NCBI RefSeq assembly: GCF_016907955.1
Contig: NZ_JAFBCX010000029.1
Coordinates: 1 to 64,000, forward strand
Source of the DNA: Lentzea nigeriaca
GTDB lineage: Bacteria > Actinomycetota > Actinomycetes > Mycobacteriales > Pseudonocardiaceae
DNA length: 64,000 nucleotides
Direction: 5' to 3'
The translations under genes and the position numbers were made by a program. Below the pieces are notes generated by a model that saw nothing but the letters and a program-made list of their open reading frames with translations, made no database searches and was not told the DNA's origin. Positions 8,897-16,241 of this stretch are shown here, in pieces; within the stretch, counting starts at the first letter, position 1; each line of letters starts with the position of its first letter.

Positions 8897-9175
8897 ATGC
8901 ACACGCACGCCGAGCACAGGCCGTTCTGGCAGCCCCTGGCGTTCGCCGCCATCTGGTACGCCGCGATCGTGCTGCTCAACCTCCAGAACGACCCGCTGCG
9001 CACGCTGCTTCTCGGCGTCGTTCCGTGGCTGGGCACCTCGGTCGCCCTGTGGCGGGTCGCGCACGGCGAGATGAAGGCGTGGCGGCTGATCCTGCTGGGC
9101 CTGCCGATCTACTACTTCCTGTGGGCGCTGACCGTCGTCTTCGCCTACCGGTTCGTCACGCCGATCACCGGCTGA
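8897..9175 (+). CDS. small membrane protein
   Basis: A 92-residue protein with about three membrane segments (WQPLAFAAIWYAAIVLLNL, TLLLGVVPWLGTSVALW, LILLGLPIYYFLWALTVVF). The ATG at 8897 is preceded by GGGGGA at good spacing. Its general layout, a histidine-containing N-terminus and then three hydrophobic spans, resembles the following gene (9208-9531). The two may be diverged duplicates. Function unknown. Confidence 0.72.
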   Translation: MHTHAEHRPFWQPLAFAAIWYAAIVLLNLQNDPLRTLLLGVVPWLGTSVALWRVAHGEMKAWRLILLGLPIYYFLWALTVVFAYRFVTPITG

Positions 9176-9207
9176 TCAGGGGCACCAACAACGTCTGGGG
9201 GGACATC

Positions 9208-9531
9208 ATGAACACACCTGTTCGACAGAGAACGCCGTTCCTGCACTGCGCTGCGGGCGCGCTCATCTGGTACATCGCGGTCGTGGTCGCCTACGGCATC
9301 GCGGAGCTGCGGACCGGGACGGAAGCACCGGTCACGATCGTCGAGGTGGTCGTCGGCGCGGTCGCCTGGGCGATCACCTCGACGCTCGTGTGGGCGTTCC
9401 TGCTGGCCGTCAAGGCGCGGATCCAGCCGTGGCTGCTGATCGTGATCGCGCTGCCGATCTTCGGCGTGATCTGGTTCGCGCTCCACGTCGTGACGTTCTT
9501 GTTCGTCGTGGGCTTCATCATGCCGAGGTGA
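9208..9531 (+). CDS. small membrane protein
   Basis: A 107-residue protein with three membrane segments (ALIWYIAVVVAYGIAEL, VVVGAVAWAITSTLVWAFLLAV, LLIVIALPIFGVIWFALHVVTFLFVVGF). ATG at 9208 follows GGGGGGAC, a strong ribosome site. It is the third in the tandem set and converges on apt. It shares with its neighbour the order: short polar N-terminus, WY motif in the first span, and a final span after a LP-I/Y-F turn. Function unknown. Confidence 0.75.
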   Translation: MNTPVRQRTPFLHCAAGALIWYIAVVVAYGIAELRTGTEAPVTIVEVVVGAVAWAITSTLVWAFLLAVKARIQPWLLIVIALPIFGVIWFALHVVTFLFVVGFIMPR

Positions 9532-9596
9532 CAGCAGCAACATCGAGAGGCCAGGTGCGCAACCACCGGGTACTGCGGAGACGACTGGCGAACCGC

Positions 9597-10115
9597 CTAG
9601 ACGGCCAGCAGCGCGCTGACCTCGCGGCCCGCCAGGCGGGAACGGCCGCCCAGCGCGGCGATCTCGATCACCACGGACACGCCGGTCACGATGCCGCCCG
9701 CACGCTCCACGAGCTTGCAGGCGGCCTCGGCGGTGCCGCCGGTGGCGAGCACGTCGTCGACGACGACCACGCGCTGGCCCGGCTGGATGGCGTCCGCCGG
9801 CAGTTCCAGCGAGGCCGTGCCGTACTCGAGGTCGTACGACACCGAGTCGGCGACCACCGGCAGCTTGCCCGGCTTGCGCAGCGGCACGACGCCGTAGCGC
9901 CAGCCGTAGCCCAGAGCGGCGCCCAGGAGGAAGCCGCGCGACTCGATGGCGGCGATCACCTGGGTGCTGTCGTCGATCTTGTCCTGGAGGGCGTCGACGA
10001 CGGCGCGCAGGGCGTCCGGGTCGGCGAGAACGGGCGTGAGGTCCCGGAAGACCACCCCCTTCTGGGGGAAGTCCGGGACCTCACGCATCAAGCCCAGTGC
10101 TCGTTCCAACTTCAA
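9597..10115 (-). CDS. apt: adenine phosphoribosyltransferase
   Basis: A 172-residue purine-salvage enzyme that converts adenine and PRPP to AMP. The PRPP-binding motif is visible as VVVVDDVLATGGTA near residue 120. IAAIESRGFLLGAALGYGWRYGVVPLRKPGKLP is the APRT hallmark region (about 55-88). The start is the TTG at 10115, whose last bases form a TTGA overlap with the secF stop and give the standard APRT length. The longer open frame upstream is a shadow of secF. secD-secF-apt coupling matches mycobacteria, but rel no longer follows directly. Confidence 0.94.
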   Translation of the reverse strand: MKLERALGLMREVPDFPQKGVVFRDLTPVLADPDALRAVVDALQDKIDDSTQVIAAIESRGFLLGAALGYGWRYGVVPLRKPGKLPVVADSVSYDLEYGTASLELPADAIQPGQRVVVVDDVLATGGTAEAACKLVERAGGIVTGVSVVIEIAALGGRSRLAGREVSALLAV

Positions 10116-11272
10116 CGCTGACGCTTTCCGGTCGGGCGGCGACGCGAGTCCGAAGCCTTGGCGGTGCGGTGAGGCACCGACGCGGCGGCGGCGAGCGCCT
10201 CTTCCTTGCGCAGGTCGGCGGCGAGCGCTTCGTCGTCGGCCGACTCGATGTCCTCGGCCACGACGGCGCCGGACGACGCCGTCTTGGCGCGGCGGGCGGC
10301 CACGCGCTTGGCCTGCGCGATGTACTTCGGGTCGCGCATCTTCAGGTCCACCAGTGCCGGCGTGGCGATGAAGATCGACGACATGGCACCGACGAACATG
10401 CCGACGAGCTGCACCAGCGCCAGGTCCTGGAGCGTACCGACGCCCAGGATGCCGACACCGACGACCAGCAGGCCGATGACCGGCAGCAACGCGATCAACG
10501 AGGTATTGATCGAGCGCATCAGGGTCTGGTTCAGCGCAAGGTTCGCGGCCTCGGCGTAGGTGCGGCGGGTCAGGCCCAGCAGGCCTCGGGTGTTCTCCTT
10601 GACCTTGTCGAACACGACGACCGTGTCGTACAGGGAGAAACCGAGGATGGTGAGCAGACCGATGACCGTCGCGGGCGTCACCTCGAAGCCGATGAGCGAG
10701 TACACGCCCGCGGTGATGATGACGTCGTGGAACACCGCGATGAGCGCGGCGACCGCCATGCGCCACTCGAAGTAGAACGCGAGGAACAGCGTCACCGCCA
10801 CGAAGAACCAGAACAGGGCCCACAGGGCCTTCCAGCTGATCTCGCCACCCCACGACGCGGACACGGCGCTGTCGGAGATCGCCCCCTGGCCACCCTTCGG
10901 CTTGGTGTCGTTCGCCAGCGCGGTCTTGAGGGTCGCGACCTCCTGGATGCTCAGCGCGGGCGACTTGATCTGGATCGTCGCGCTGGCACCGGTGCCGACG
11001 GCCTGCACGGCGTTGGGCTTCTTACCGGGAAGGGCCTTCGCGTAAGAGTCCTCGACGGCCGAGGTCGAGATGGCCTGGCTCGACTCCGCCACGGACGGCA
11101 TCGAGATCTTCGTACCGCCCTCGAAGTCGATGCCGAGGTTGAACTGCCTGAACACCATCGAGCCGATGCAGACCAGCAGGATGATGCCCGAGACGATGTA
11201 CCAGCGGGTGCGCTTGCCGACGATGTCGAAAGCGCCGTTGCCCACATAGAGGCGCGTGAACACGTTGCCCAT
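10112..11272 (-). CDS. secF: protein translocase subunit SecF
   Basis: A 386-residue membrane subunit of the SecDF complex, which uses the proton gradient to help pull preproteins across the membrane. The first membrane span (about 25-45) leads to FNLGIDFEGGTKISMP, the conserved SecF D1 signature. Five further spans (about 165-330) follow, with LIGFEVTPATVIGLLTILGFSLYDTVVVFDK as the D5-type motif. The C-terminal tail is long, basic and Ala-rich (about 335-386), typical of actinobacteria. One base separates it from the secD stop, and it overlaps apt by 4 bp. Confidence 0.96.
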   Translation of the reverse strand: MGNVFTRLYVGNGAFDIVGKRTRWYIVSGIILLVCIGSMVFRQFNLGIDFEGGTKISMPSVAESSQAISTSAVEDSYAKALPGKKPNAVQAVGTGASATIQIKSPALSIQEVATLKTALANDTKPKGGQGAISDSAVSASWGGEISWKALWALFWFFVAVTLFLAFYFEWRMAVAALIAVFHDVIITAGVYSLIGFEVTPATVIGLLTILGFSLYDTVVVFDKVKENTRGLLGLTRRTYAEAANLALNQTLMRSINTSLIALLPVIGLLVVGVGILGVGTLQDLALVQLVGMFVGAMSSIFIATPALVDLKMRDPKYIAQAKRVAARRAKTASSGAVVAEDIESADDEALAADLRKEEALAAAASVPHRTAKASDSRRRPTGKRQR

Positions 11273-11273
11273 G

Positions 11274-13061
11274 TCAGGCCTCCTTCACGGCAGCGGTCTT
11301 GCCGGTCACGGCGGCGCGGTGGGCCGCACCCTCGCGTGCGGCGCCGCCCAGGCCGGACAGGTTCGGGTTGGACAGGAACTTGGACTTCGACGCCATGGCG
11401 ACCAGCGGGTGCGTCACGAGGAACACGACCACGAGGTCGAGGACCGTCGACATGCCCAGGGTGAACGCGAAGCCCTTCACCTGGCCGACCGCGATCATGT
11501 ACAGCACGGCGGCGGCGATGAAGCTGACCGCGTCGGCGGAGAGGATCGTGCGGCGCGAACGAACCCACGCGCGCGGCACGGCCGAACGGAACGTCCGACC
11601 CTCACGCACCTCGTCCTTCAGTCGTTCGAAGAAGACGATGAACGAGTCGGCGGTGATACCGATGGCGACGATGAAACCGGCGATGCCCGCCAGGTCGAGC
11701 GTGAACCCGATCCAGCGACCCAGCAGCACGAGCACCGCGTAGATGATCAGACCGGACAGGCCCAGCGACAGGATCGTCAGGATGCCCAGCAGGCGGTAGT
11801 AGAACATGCAGTAGACGAAGACCAGCGCGAGGCCGATGCCGCCGGCGATGAGACCGGCCTTGAGCGACTGCAGGCCGAGCGTCGGGGAGATCGTCTGCGC
11901 CTCGGAGGCGTCGAAGGACAGCGGCAGCGCACCGTACTTCAGCGTGTTCGCGAGGCTCTGGGCCTCCGCCAGCGTGAACTTGCCGCTGATCTCGGTGGAA
12001 CCACCGGTGATGGCCGACTGGATGGTCGGCGCGGACATGACCTCACCGTCGAGCACGACGGCGACGGCCTGCTGCACGTTGGCCGAGGTGAACTTGCCCC
12101 ACTTGGTGCCGCCGTCACTCTTGAAGTCGAGGTTGACGACGTAGCCGGTGCCGTTCGGGTTCTTGTTGGCCGCGGCGTTGTTGATGTCCTCACCCGTGAG
12201 GCGGGAGTAGGTGCTGTAGTCGTCCGGCTTGGTCTGCGTGTCTTCCTTCGGCGGGTTGACCGGCGCGAGGATGTACTTGTACGCGCCCTTCTCACCGCAG
12301 GTGACGAGCGGCTTGTCCAGGTCGTCGTTGCCGCGCAGCGGGTCCGGCTTGGTGCAGTCGAGCATGAGCGCGGCCTGCTGCAGGATCTGCTGGTCGGTGG
12401 CCTGGCGCAGCGCCTTGGCCTCCTGGATCTCCTTCGCGACCTTCGGGTCGACGTTGGAGGGGGCGGACGGCGTGCTCGGCGCCGTGGACGACGGCGCGGT
12501 GCTTCCGGACGGCGGCGTGCTCGACGGCTGCGCGGCCAGGTTCGGAGCGGGACGGCCCTGCGGCGCGTTGCTCGACGACGGCTGTGAGGCGGTCTGGTTC
12601 GGCGACGACGGCGGCGTGCTCGCGTTGCTCGACGGCGGGGTGCTCGACGACGGCGCCTGCGTGTTCGGTGCCGCGGCTGCCGGGATCGGCTGACCGAGGA
12701 CCTTGCGGAACGCGAGGCGAGCGGTCTGGCCGAGGCCCTTCGCGCCTTCGCTGTCCGCGCCGGGCACGGTGATCGTCAGGTTGTTGCCGTCGCGCACGAC
12801 CTCGGCACCGGAGACGCCGAGACCGTTGACGCGCACCTCGATGAGGTCACGTGCGCGGGTCAGCGCTTCCTCGCTCGGCTGGGCGCCGTTTTCCTGACGC
12901 GCGGTCAGGGTGACGATCGTGCCGCCCTGGAGGTCGATACCGAGCTTGGGTTTGGCCGAACCGTTCCCGGTGAAGAACACCAGGGCGTAAAGCGCGACCA
13001 CGATGAGGACAAAACTCGCCAAGTACTTCGCAGGGCGAATTTGCCCGGCCGGAGGTGCCAC
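11274..13061 (-). CDS. secD: protein translocase subunit SecD
   Basis: A 595-residue SecD subunit. After the first span (about 15-33) come the GIDLQGGTIVTLTAR signature and the periplasmic P1 region. Residues about 118-190 are an unusual Pro/Ser/Thr/Ala low-complexity insert, probably an extended extracytoplasmic linker. The C-terminal half carries five membrane spans with GLAGIIAGGIGL-like and AGIAGFIVAIGITADSFIVFFERLKDE motifs. The GTG start fits the family N-terminus. It precedes secF by one base, and a hairpin lies between it and yajC. Confidence 0.96.
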   Translation of the reverse strand: MAPPAGQIRPAKYLASFVLIVVALYALVFFTGNGSAKPKLGIDLQGGTIVTLTARQENGAQPSEEALTRARDLIEVRVNGLGVSGAEVVRDGNNLTITVPGADSEGAKGLGQTARLAFRKVLGQPIPAAAAPNTQAPSSSTPPSSNASTPPSSPNQTASQPSSSNAPQGRPAPNLAAQPSSTPPSGSTAPSSTAPSTPSAPSNVDPKVAKEIQEAKALRQATDQQILQQAALMLDCTKPDPLRGNDDLDKPLVTCGEKGAYKYILAPVNPPKEDTQTKPDDYSTYSRLTGEDINNAAANKNPNGTGYVVNLDFKSDGGTKWGKFTSANVQQAVAVVLDGEVMSAPTIQSAITGGSTEISGKFTLAEAQSLANTLKYGALPLSFDASEAQTISPTLGLQSLKAGLIAGGIGLALVFVYCMFYYRLLGILTILSLGLSGLIIYAVLVLLGRWIGFTLDLAGIAGFIVAIGITADSFIVFFERLKDEVREGRTFRSAVPRAWVRSRRTILSADAVSFIAAAVLYMIAVGQVKGFAFTLGMSTVLDLVVVFLVTHPLVAMASKSKFLSNPNLSGLGGAAREGAAHRAAVTGKTAAVKEA

Positions 13062-13136
13062 GATCCGTCCGTCTCCTAGTAGCGATGGTTTCCGAGCGCG
13101 CAGCGTAACGCGCGCCGCGTGAGCTGCGCGTCACTA

Positions 13137-13173
13137 CCTGGAGTTGGCGGTGTTCACAGTTGCCAACTCCAGG
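13137..13173 (-). terminator. hairpin between yajC and secD
   Basis: CCTGGAGTTGGC (13137-13148) pairs perfectly with 13162-13173 around a 13-nt loop. It is 18 bp past the yajC stop and 76 bp before secD. It may be a partial terminator or attenuator that sets the yajC to secDF ratio. No U tract follows. Confidence 0.6.
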
Positions 13174-13190
13174 AGTGCGAGCCTGTTTTG

Positions 13191-13559
13191 TTACTTCTTG
13201 GCGTTGTGGTCGAGGGGCTCGGCGACCTGTGCGGTGGTCACCTGCTCCCCGGCCTCGTCCGCGGTCTCCTCGGTCACGGCCTCGTCCGTGTCGACGACCT
13301 TCTCGCGGATCGCGGCGCGCAGCCAGCGCGTGACGACACCCTCGGAGATCTCGATGTCGATGGTGGTGTCGTGGCTGGCATCGGCGACGGTGCCGTACAG
13401 ACCAGACGTGGTCATCACCTTGTCACCGGGCTCGAGCGAGTTCTGCAGAGACTGCTGCTCGGCCATCGCCCGCTTCTGCTTGCGCGCGCTGAGGAACAGC
13501 GGCACAGCCAGCAGAACCAGCAGCAACGGGAACATCAAATTGCCAAGGTTGCCCATCAT
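13191..13559 (-). CDS. yajC: preprotein translocase subunit YajC
   Basis: A 122-residue single-span membrane protein associated with SecDF. The hydrophobic N-terminus (about residues 3-22, GNLMFPLLLVLLAVPLFLSA) is followed by the basic RKQKRAMAEQQSLQNSLEPGDKVMTTSGLYGTV region, which is the YajC hallmark. The tail from about residue 90 is acidic. Its place between ruvB and secD is the actinobacterial norm. Confidence 0.94.
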   Translation of the reverse strand: MMGNLGNLMFPLLLVLLAVPLFLSARKQKRAMAEQQSLQNSLEPGDKVMTTSGLYGTVADASHDTTIDIEISEGVVTRWLRAAIREKVVDTDEAVTEETADEAGEQVTTAQVAEPLDHNAKK

Positions 13560-13631
13560 TCTCCGATCAAGTGGACATGCCTTGCAGTCGCACGTCCGAT
13601 ATGTCCAGGTGCTTTCACCGATTGTGCCAGG

Positions 13632-14645
13632 TCACCACAGTTGATCACCGGCGGGCGGTTCCAGCCCCAGGTGGTGCCACGCGGCGGGCGTCGCCACTCG
13701 GCCGCGTGGTGTCCGGGCCAGCATGCCAGCTCGCACCAAATACGGTTCGCACACCTCTTCCACGGTGGTCGGTTCCTCACCGACGGCGACCGCGAGGGTG
13801 GACACGCCGACCGGGCCGCCGTTGAAGCTCTTGACCAGGGCGGTCAGCACCGCGCGGTCGAGCCGGTCGAGGCCGAGCTGGTCGACGTCGTAGACCTCCA
13901 GCGCCTGCTTGGCGATCTCCTCGGTGACCCTGCCGTCGGCCCTGACCTCCGCGAAGTCGCGGACGCGGCGGAGCAGCCGGTTCGCGATGCGGGGCGTGCC
14001 GCGGCTGCGGCTCGCGATCTCGATGGCGCCGTCGTCGTGGAGGTCGACGCCGAGGATCTTGGCGCTGCGCTTCACGATGAGGTCGAGCTCGTCCGCCGAG
14101 TAAAACTCCATGTGGCCGGTGAAGCCGAAGCGGTCGCGCAGCGGGCCCGTGAGCGCTCCGGACCTCGTCGTCGCTCCGACCAGCGTGAACGGCGCGATGT
14201 CGAGCGGGATGCTGGTCGCTCCGGGGCCCTTGCCGACGACGACGTCGACGCGGAAGTCCTCCATGGCGAGGTACAGCATCTCCTCCGCGGGCCTGGCCAT
14301 GCGGTGGATCTCGTCGATGAACAGGACGTCGCCTTCGACGAGGTTCGACAACATGGCCGCGAGGTCGCCCGCGCGTTCCAGCGCCGGGCCGCTGGTGATG
14401 CGGATGGCGCTGTTCAGCTCCTTCGCGATGATCATGGCGAGGGAGGTCTTGCCGAGGCCGGGAGGGCCGCTGAGCAGCACGTGGTCCGGGGCGGTGCCAC
14501 GGCGCATGGCACCGTGCAGGACGAGTTCGAGCTGCTCTCGGACTCTTTGCTGACCGACGAACTCGTGCAGGTCGGCGGGCCTGAGGCTGGTTTCGACGTC
14601 ACGCTCGGCCGGCGCGGCGAAGGGGCTGAGCTCGTCCTCGGTCAC
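13632..14645 (-). CDS. ruvB: Holliday junction helicase RuvB
   Basis: A 337-residue AAA+ ATPase that drives branch migration with RuvA. Walker A is LLSGPPGLGKTSLAMIIA (about 55-72), Walker B is FIDEIHRM, sensor 1 is GATTRSGALTGPLRDRFG, and the C-terminal winged helix spans about 260-330. The start overlaps the ruvA stop by 4 bp, so RuvA and RuvB are translationally coupled. The operon is probably under LexA control through the box upstream of ruvC. Confidence 0.97.
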   Translation of the reverse strand: MTEDELSPFAAPAERDVETSLRPADLHEFVGQQRVREQLELVLHGAMRRGTAPDHVLLSGPPGLGKTSLAMIIAKELNSAIRITSGPALERAGDLAAMLSNLVEGDVLFIDEIHRMARPAEEMLYLAMEDFRVDVVVGKGPGATSIPLDIAPFTLVGATTRSGALTGPLRDRFGFTGHMEFYSADELDLIVKRSAKILGVDLHDDGAIEIASRSRGTPRIANRLLRRVRDFAEVRADGRVTEEIAKQALEVYDVDQLGLDRLDRAVLTALVKSFNGGPVGVSTLAVAVGEEPTTVEEVCEPYLVRAGMLARTPRGRVATPAAWHHLGLEPPAGDQLW

Positions 14646-15223
14646 TTGCGCCCCAGGGTCGCGAGCGCGCGGCGCAAAACGGCGGAGGTGGACTGGTCCG
14701 GGTTGTCGGCGAGGACGTTGTCGACGGTGGCTTCCGCGGCCTTCGCGGGGAAGCCGAGGCCGAGCAGCGCTTCGACGACGTGGTCGCGGGTCTGGCTGTG
14801 TGCCGGTGCCGTGGGCGTGGGCAGCGCGCCGACCTTGTCGCGGAGCTCGATGATGAGGCGTTCCGCGCCCTTCTTGCCGATGCCGGGGACCTGCGTCAGC
14901 ACCGTGATGTTGCCTTCGGCGAGGGCGTGGCGGAGCTTGTCCGGTTCGAGCACGGCCAGGGTGGCCAGGGCTATGCGCGGGCCGATGCCGCTGACGGTCT
15001 GGAGCAGGCCGAACAGCTCGCGGGCCTCGACGTCGGCGAACCCGAAGAGGGTGAGGCTGTCCTCGCGGACGACCAGCGAGGTGGCGAGGCTGGCCTCCTC
15101 GCCGCGGCGCAGGGTGGCGAGCGTGCTCGGGGTCATCTGGACGGCGAACCCGACGCCGCCCACCTCGACGACGGCGTGGTCGAGGCCGACGTGCTGCACC
15201 TGGCCGCGCAGTGACGAGATCAC
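14642..15223 (-). CDS. ruvA: Holliday junction-binding protein RuvA
   Basis: A 193-residue junction-binding partner of RuvB. The N-terminal OB fold begins MISSLRGQVQHVGLDHAVVEVGGVGFAV. Two helix-hairpin-helix motifs lie at about 70-130, including LLQTVSGIGPRIALA and LTQVPGIGKKGAERLI. The C-terminal UBA-like RuvB-binding domain (about 148-190) includes ALLGLGFPAKAAEATVD. Normal length. A 316-bp gap with a large inverted repeat separates it from ruvC. Confidence 0.97.
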   Translation of the reverse strand: MISSLRGQVQHVGLDHAVVEVGGVGFAVQMTPSTLATLRRGEEASLATSLVVREDSLTLFGFADVEARELFGLLQTVSGIGPRIALATLAVLEPDKLRHALAEGNITVLTQVPGIGKKGAERLIIELRDKVGALPTPTAPAHSQTRDHVVEALLGLGFPAKAAEATVDNVLADNPDQSTSAVLRRALATLGRK

Positions 15224-15539
15224 CTGGTTCCTCCGGACTTCACGCTCACGCCGGCGTCCCCTCGCGAAGGGGACCCCTTGATTTCATTCTTCCAGCCGAC
15301 CCTGACAATTTCGGCGCGCGCTCCGGCGGGAACGGCTGGAGGCGCCTGCAAGTACCACCAACTCTTGATCGGACCGCCGCCAACCGCACCCAACCAGTTC
15401 GACGTTCGGCGAACCGACTTGCGGTCGTCGGTGCGCAGCGGCACCACCCGTGACGAGCTGTTGGCTGTGGAAAAGTGCTTGTTGATGTTGAGTTGGTGGT
15501 ACTTGCAAACGCCGTCAGCCGTCCGGCGGGCGGGGGCGG
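15224..15539. repeat. ruvA-ruvC gap with long inverted repeat
   Basis: No gene is supported in this 316-bp gap. TGCAAGTACCACCAACTC at 15347-15364 is repeated in perfect inverse at 15490-15507. The outward flanks also match imperfectly (ACGGCTG and GGCG blocks), giving arms of about 45 nt around a 125-nt core. The core holds smaller palindromes (GTTCGGCGAAC; ACCGAC/GTCGGT). It could be a MITE-like element or a structured RNA in the ruvC-ruvAB transcript. No target duplication or transposase is visible. Confidence 0.6.
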
Positions 15540-16109
15540 TCATGATCCGCTCCGGCGCGCGGCCTCGGCCAGGCGGGCCTTGTGGACGCGGGCCAGCTCC
15601 GCGGCTTTCGCCTGTGCCTCTTCCATGCGCGAGCGCATCGGCGCGCGCCAGTGATGGCAGATCGCGAGCGCCAGCGCGTCCGCCGCGTCCGCCGGCTTCG
15701 GCGCCACCTTCAACCCCAGCAGCTTCGTGACCATCGCCGTCACCTGCGCCTTGTCCGCGCGCCCCGACCCCGTGACGGCGGCCTTCACCTCGGACGGTGT
15801 GTGGAACTCGACGGGCAGATTCCGTTGCGCGGCGGCCAGAGCCACCACCCCGGACGCCTGCGCGACCCCCATCGCGGTGCGGACGTTGTGCTGCGCGAAG
15901 ACCCGTTCGACGGCGACGACCTGAGGTTCGTAACGGTCCAGCCACTCACACACGCCGACGTACAGCTCGTGCAGACGCACGGACAGAGGAGCGTCCACGG
16001 GCGTGCGCAGGACGTCGACGGCGACCGCACGCACGGTCCGGCCCGGCCCGCCGTCGACGACGCCGAAGCCGCACCTGGTCAGACCGGGGTCGACCCCGAA
16101 CACCCGCAC
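15540..16109 (-). CDS. ruvC: Holliday junction endonuclease RuvC
   Basis: A 189-residue resolvase that cuts Holliday junctions bound by RuvAB. The RNase H-like fold shows the acidic residues in GVDPGLTRCGFGV (Asp near residue 6), VAVERVF (Glu) and DAADALALAICHH (Asp pair). The GTG at 16109 lies 5 bases after GGGGAG and gives the usual length; a start at 16151 would run into the LexA box. The tail (about 165-189) is basic. ruvC here is separated from ruvA by an inverted-repeat gap. Confidence 0.96.
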   Translation of the reverse strand: MRVFGVDPGLTRCGFGVVDGGPGRTVRAVAVDVLRTPVDAPLSVRLHELYVGVCEWLDRYEPQVVAVERVFAQHNVRTAMGVAQASGVVALAAAQRNLPVEFHTPSEVKAAVTGSGRADKAQVTAMVTKLLGLKVAPKPADAADALALAICHHWRAPMRSRMEEAQAKAAELARVHKARLAEAARRSGS

Positions 16110-16130
16110 AACAGCTCCCCGGATCGCCGA

Positions 16131-16146
16131 ACGAACAACCGTTCGA
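16131..16146. promoter_or_regulatory. LexA (SOS) box upstream of ruvC
   Basis: ACGAAC-AACC-GTTCGA differs at one position from the actinobacterial SOS box TCGAAC-N4-GTTCGA. It sits 22 bp upstream of the ruvC start. In mycobacteria ruvCAB is a LexA target, so DNA-damage induction is the likely control. Confidence 0.75.
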
Positions 16147-16241
16147 ACCATATCCGGTGCGCTGAAGCGGGACTCGCACCGACACGGTTCGACAAGTCCA
16201 CACCGGCGTCACTAGATTGGGTTTCGATCACGGGAGACTCG

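Noticed and set aside
15278..15730. Protein-coding gene in the ruvA-ruvC gap
   Set aside because: The frames run through the inverted repeat on both strands and have no ribosome site or family match.
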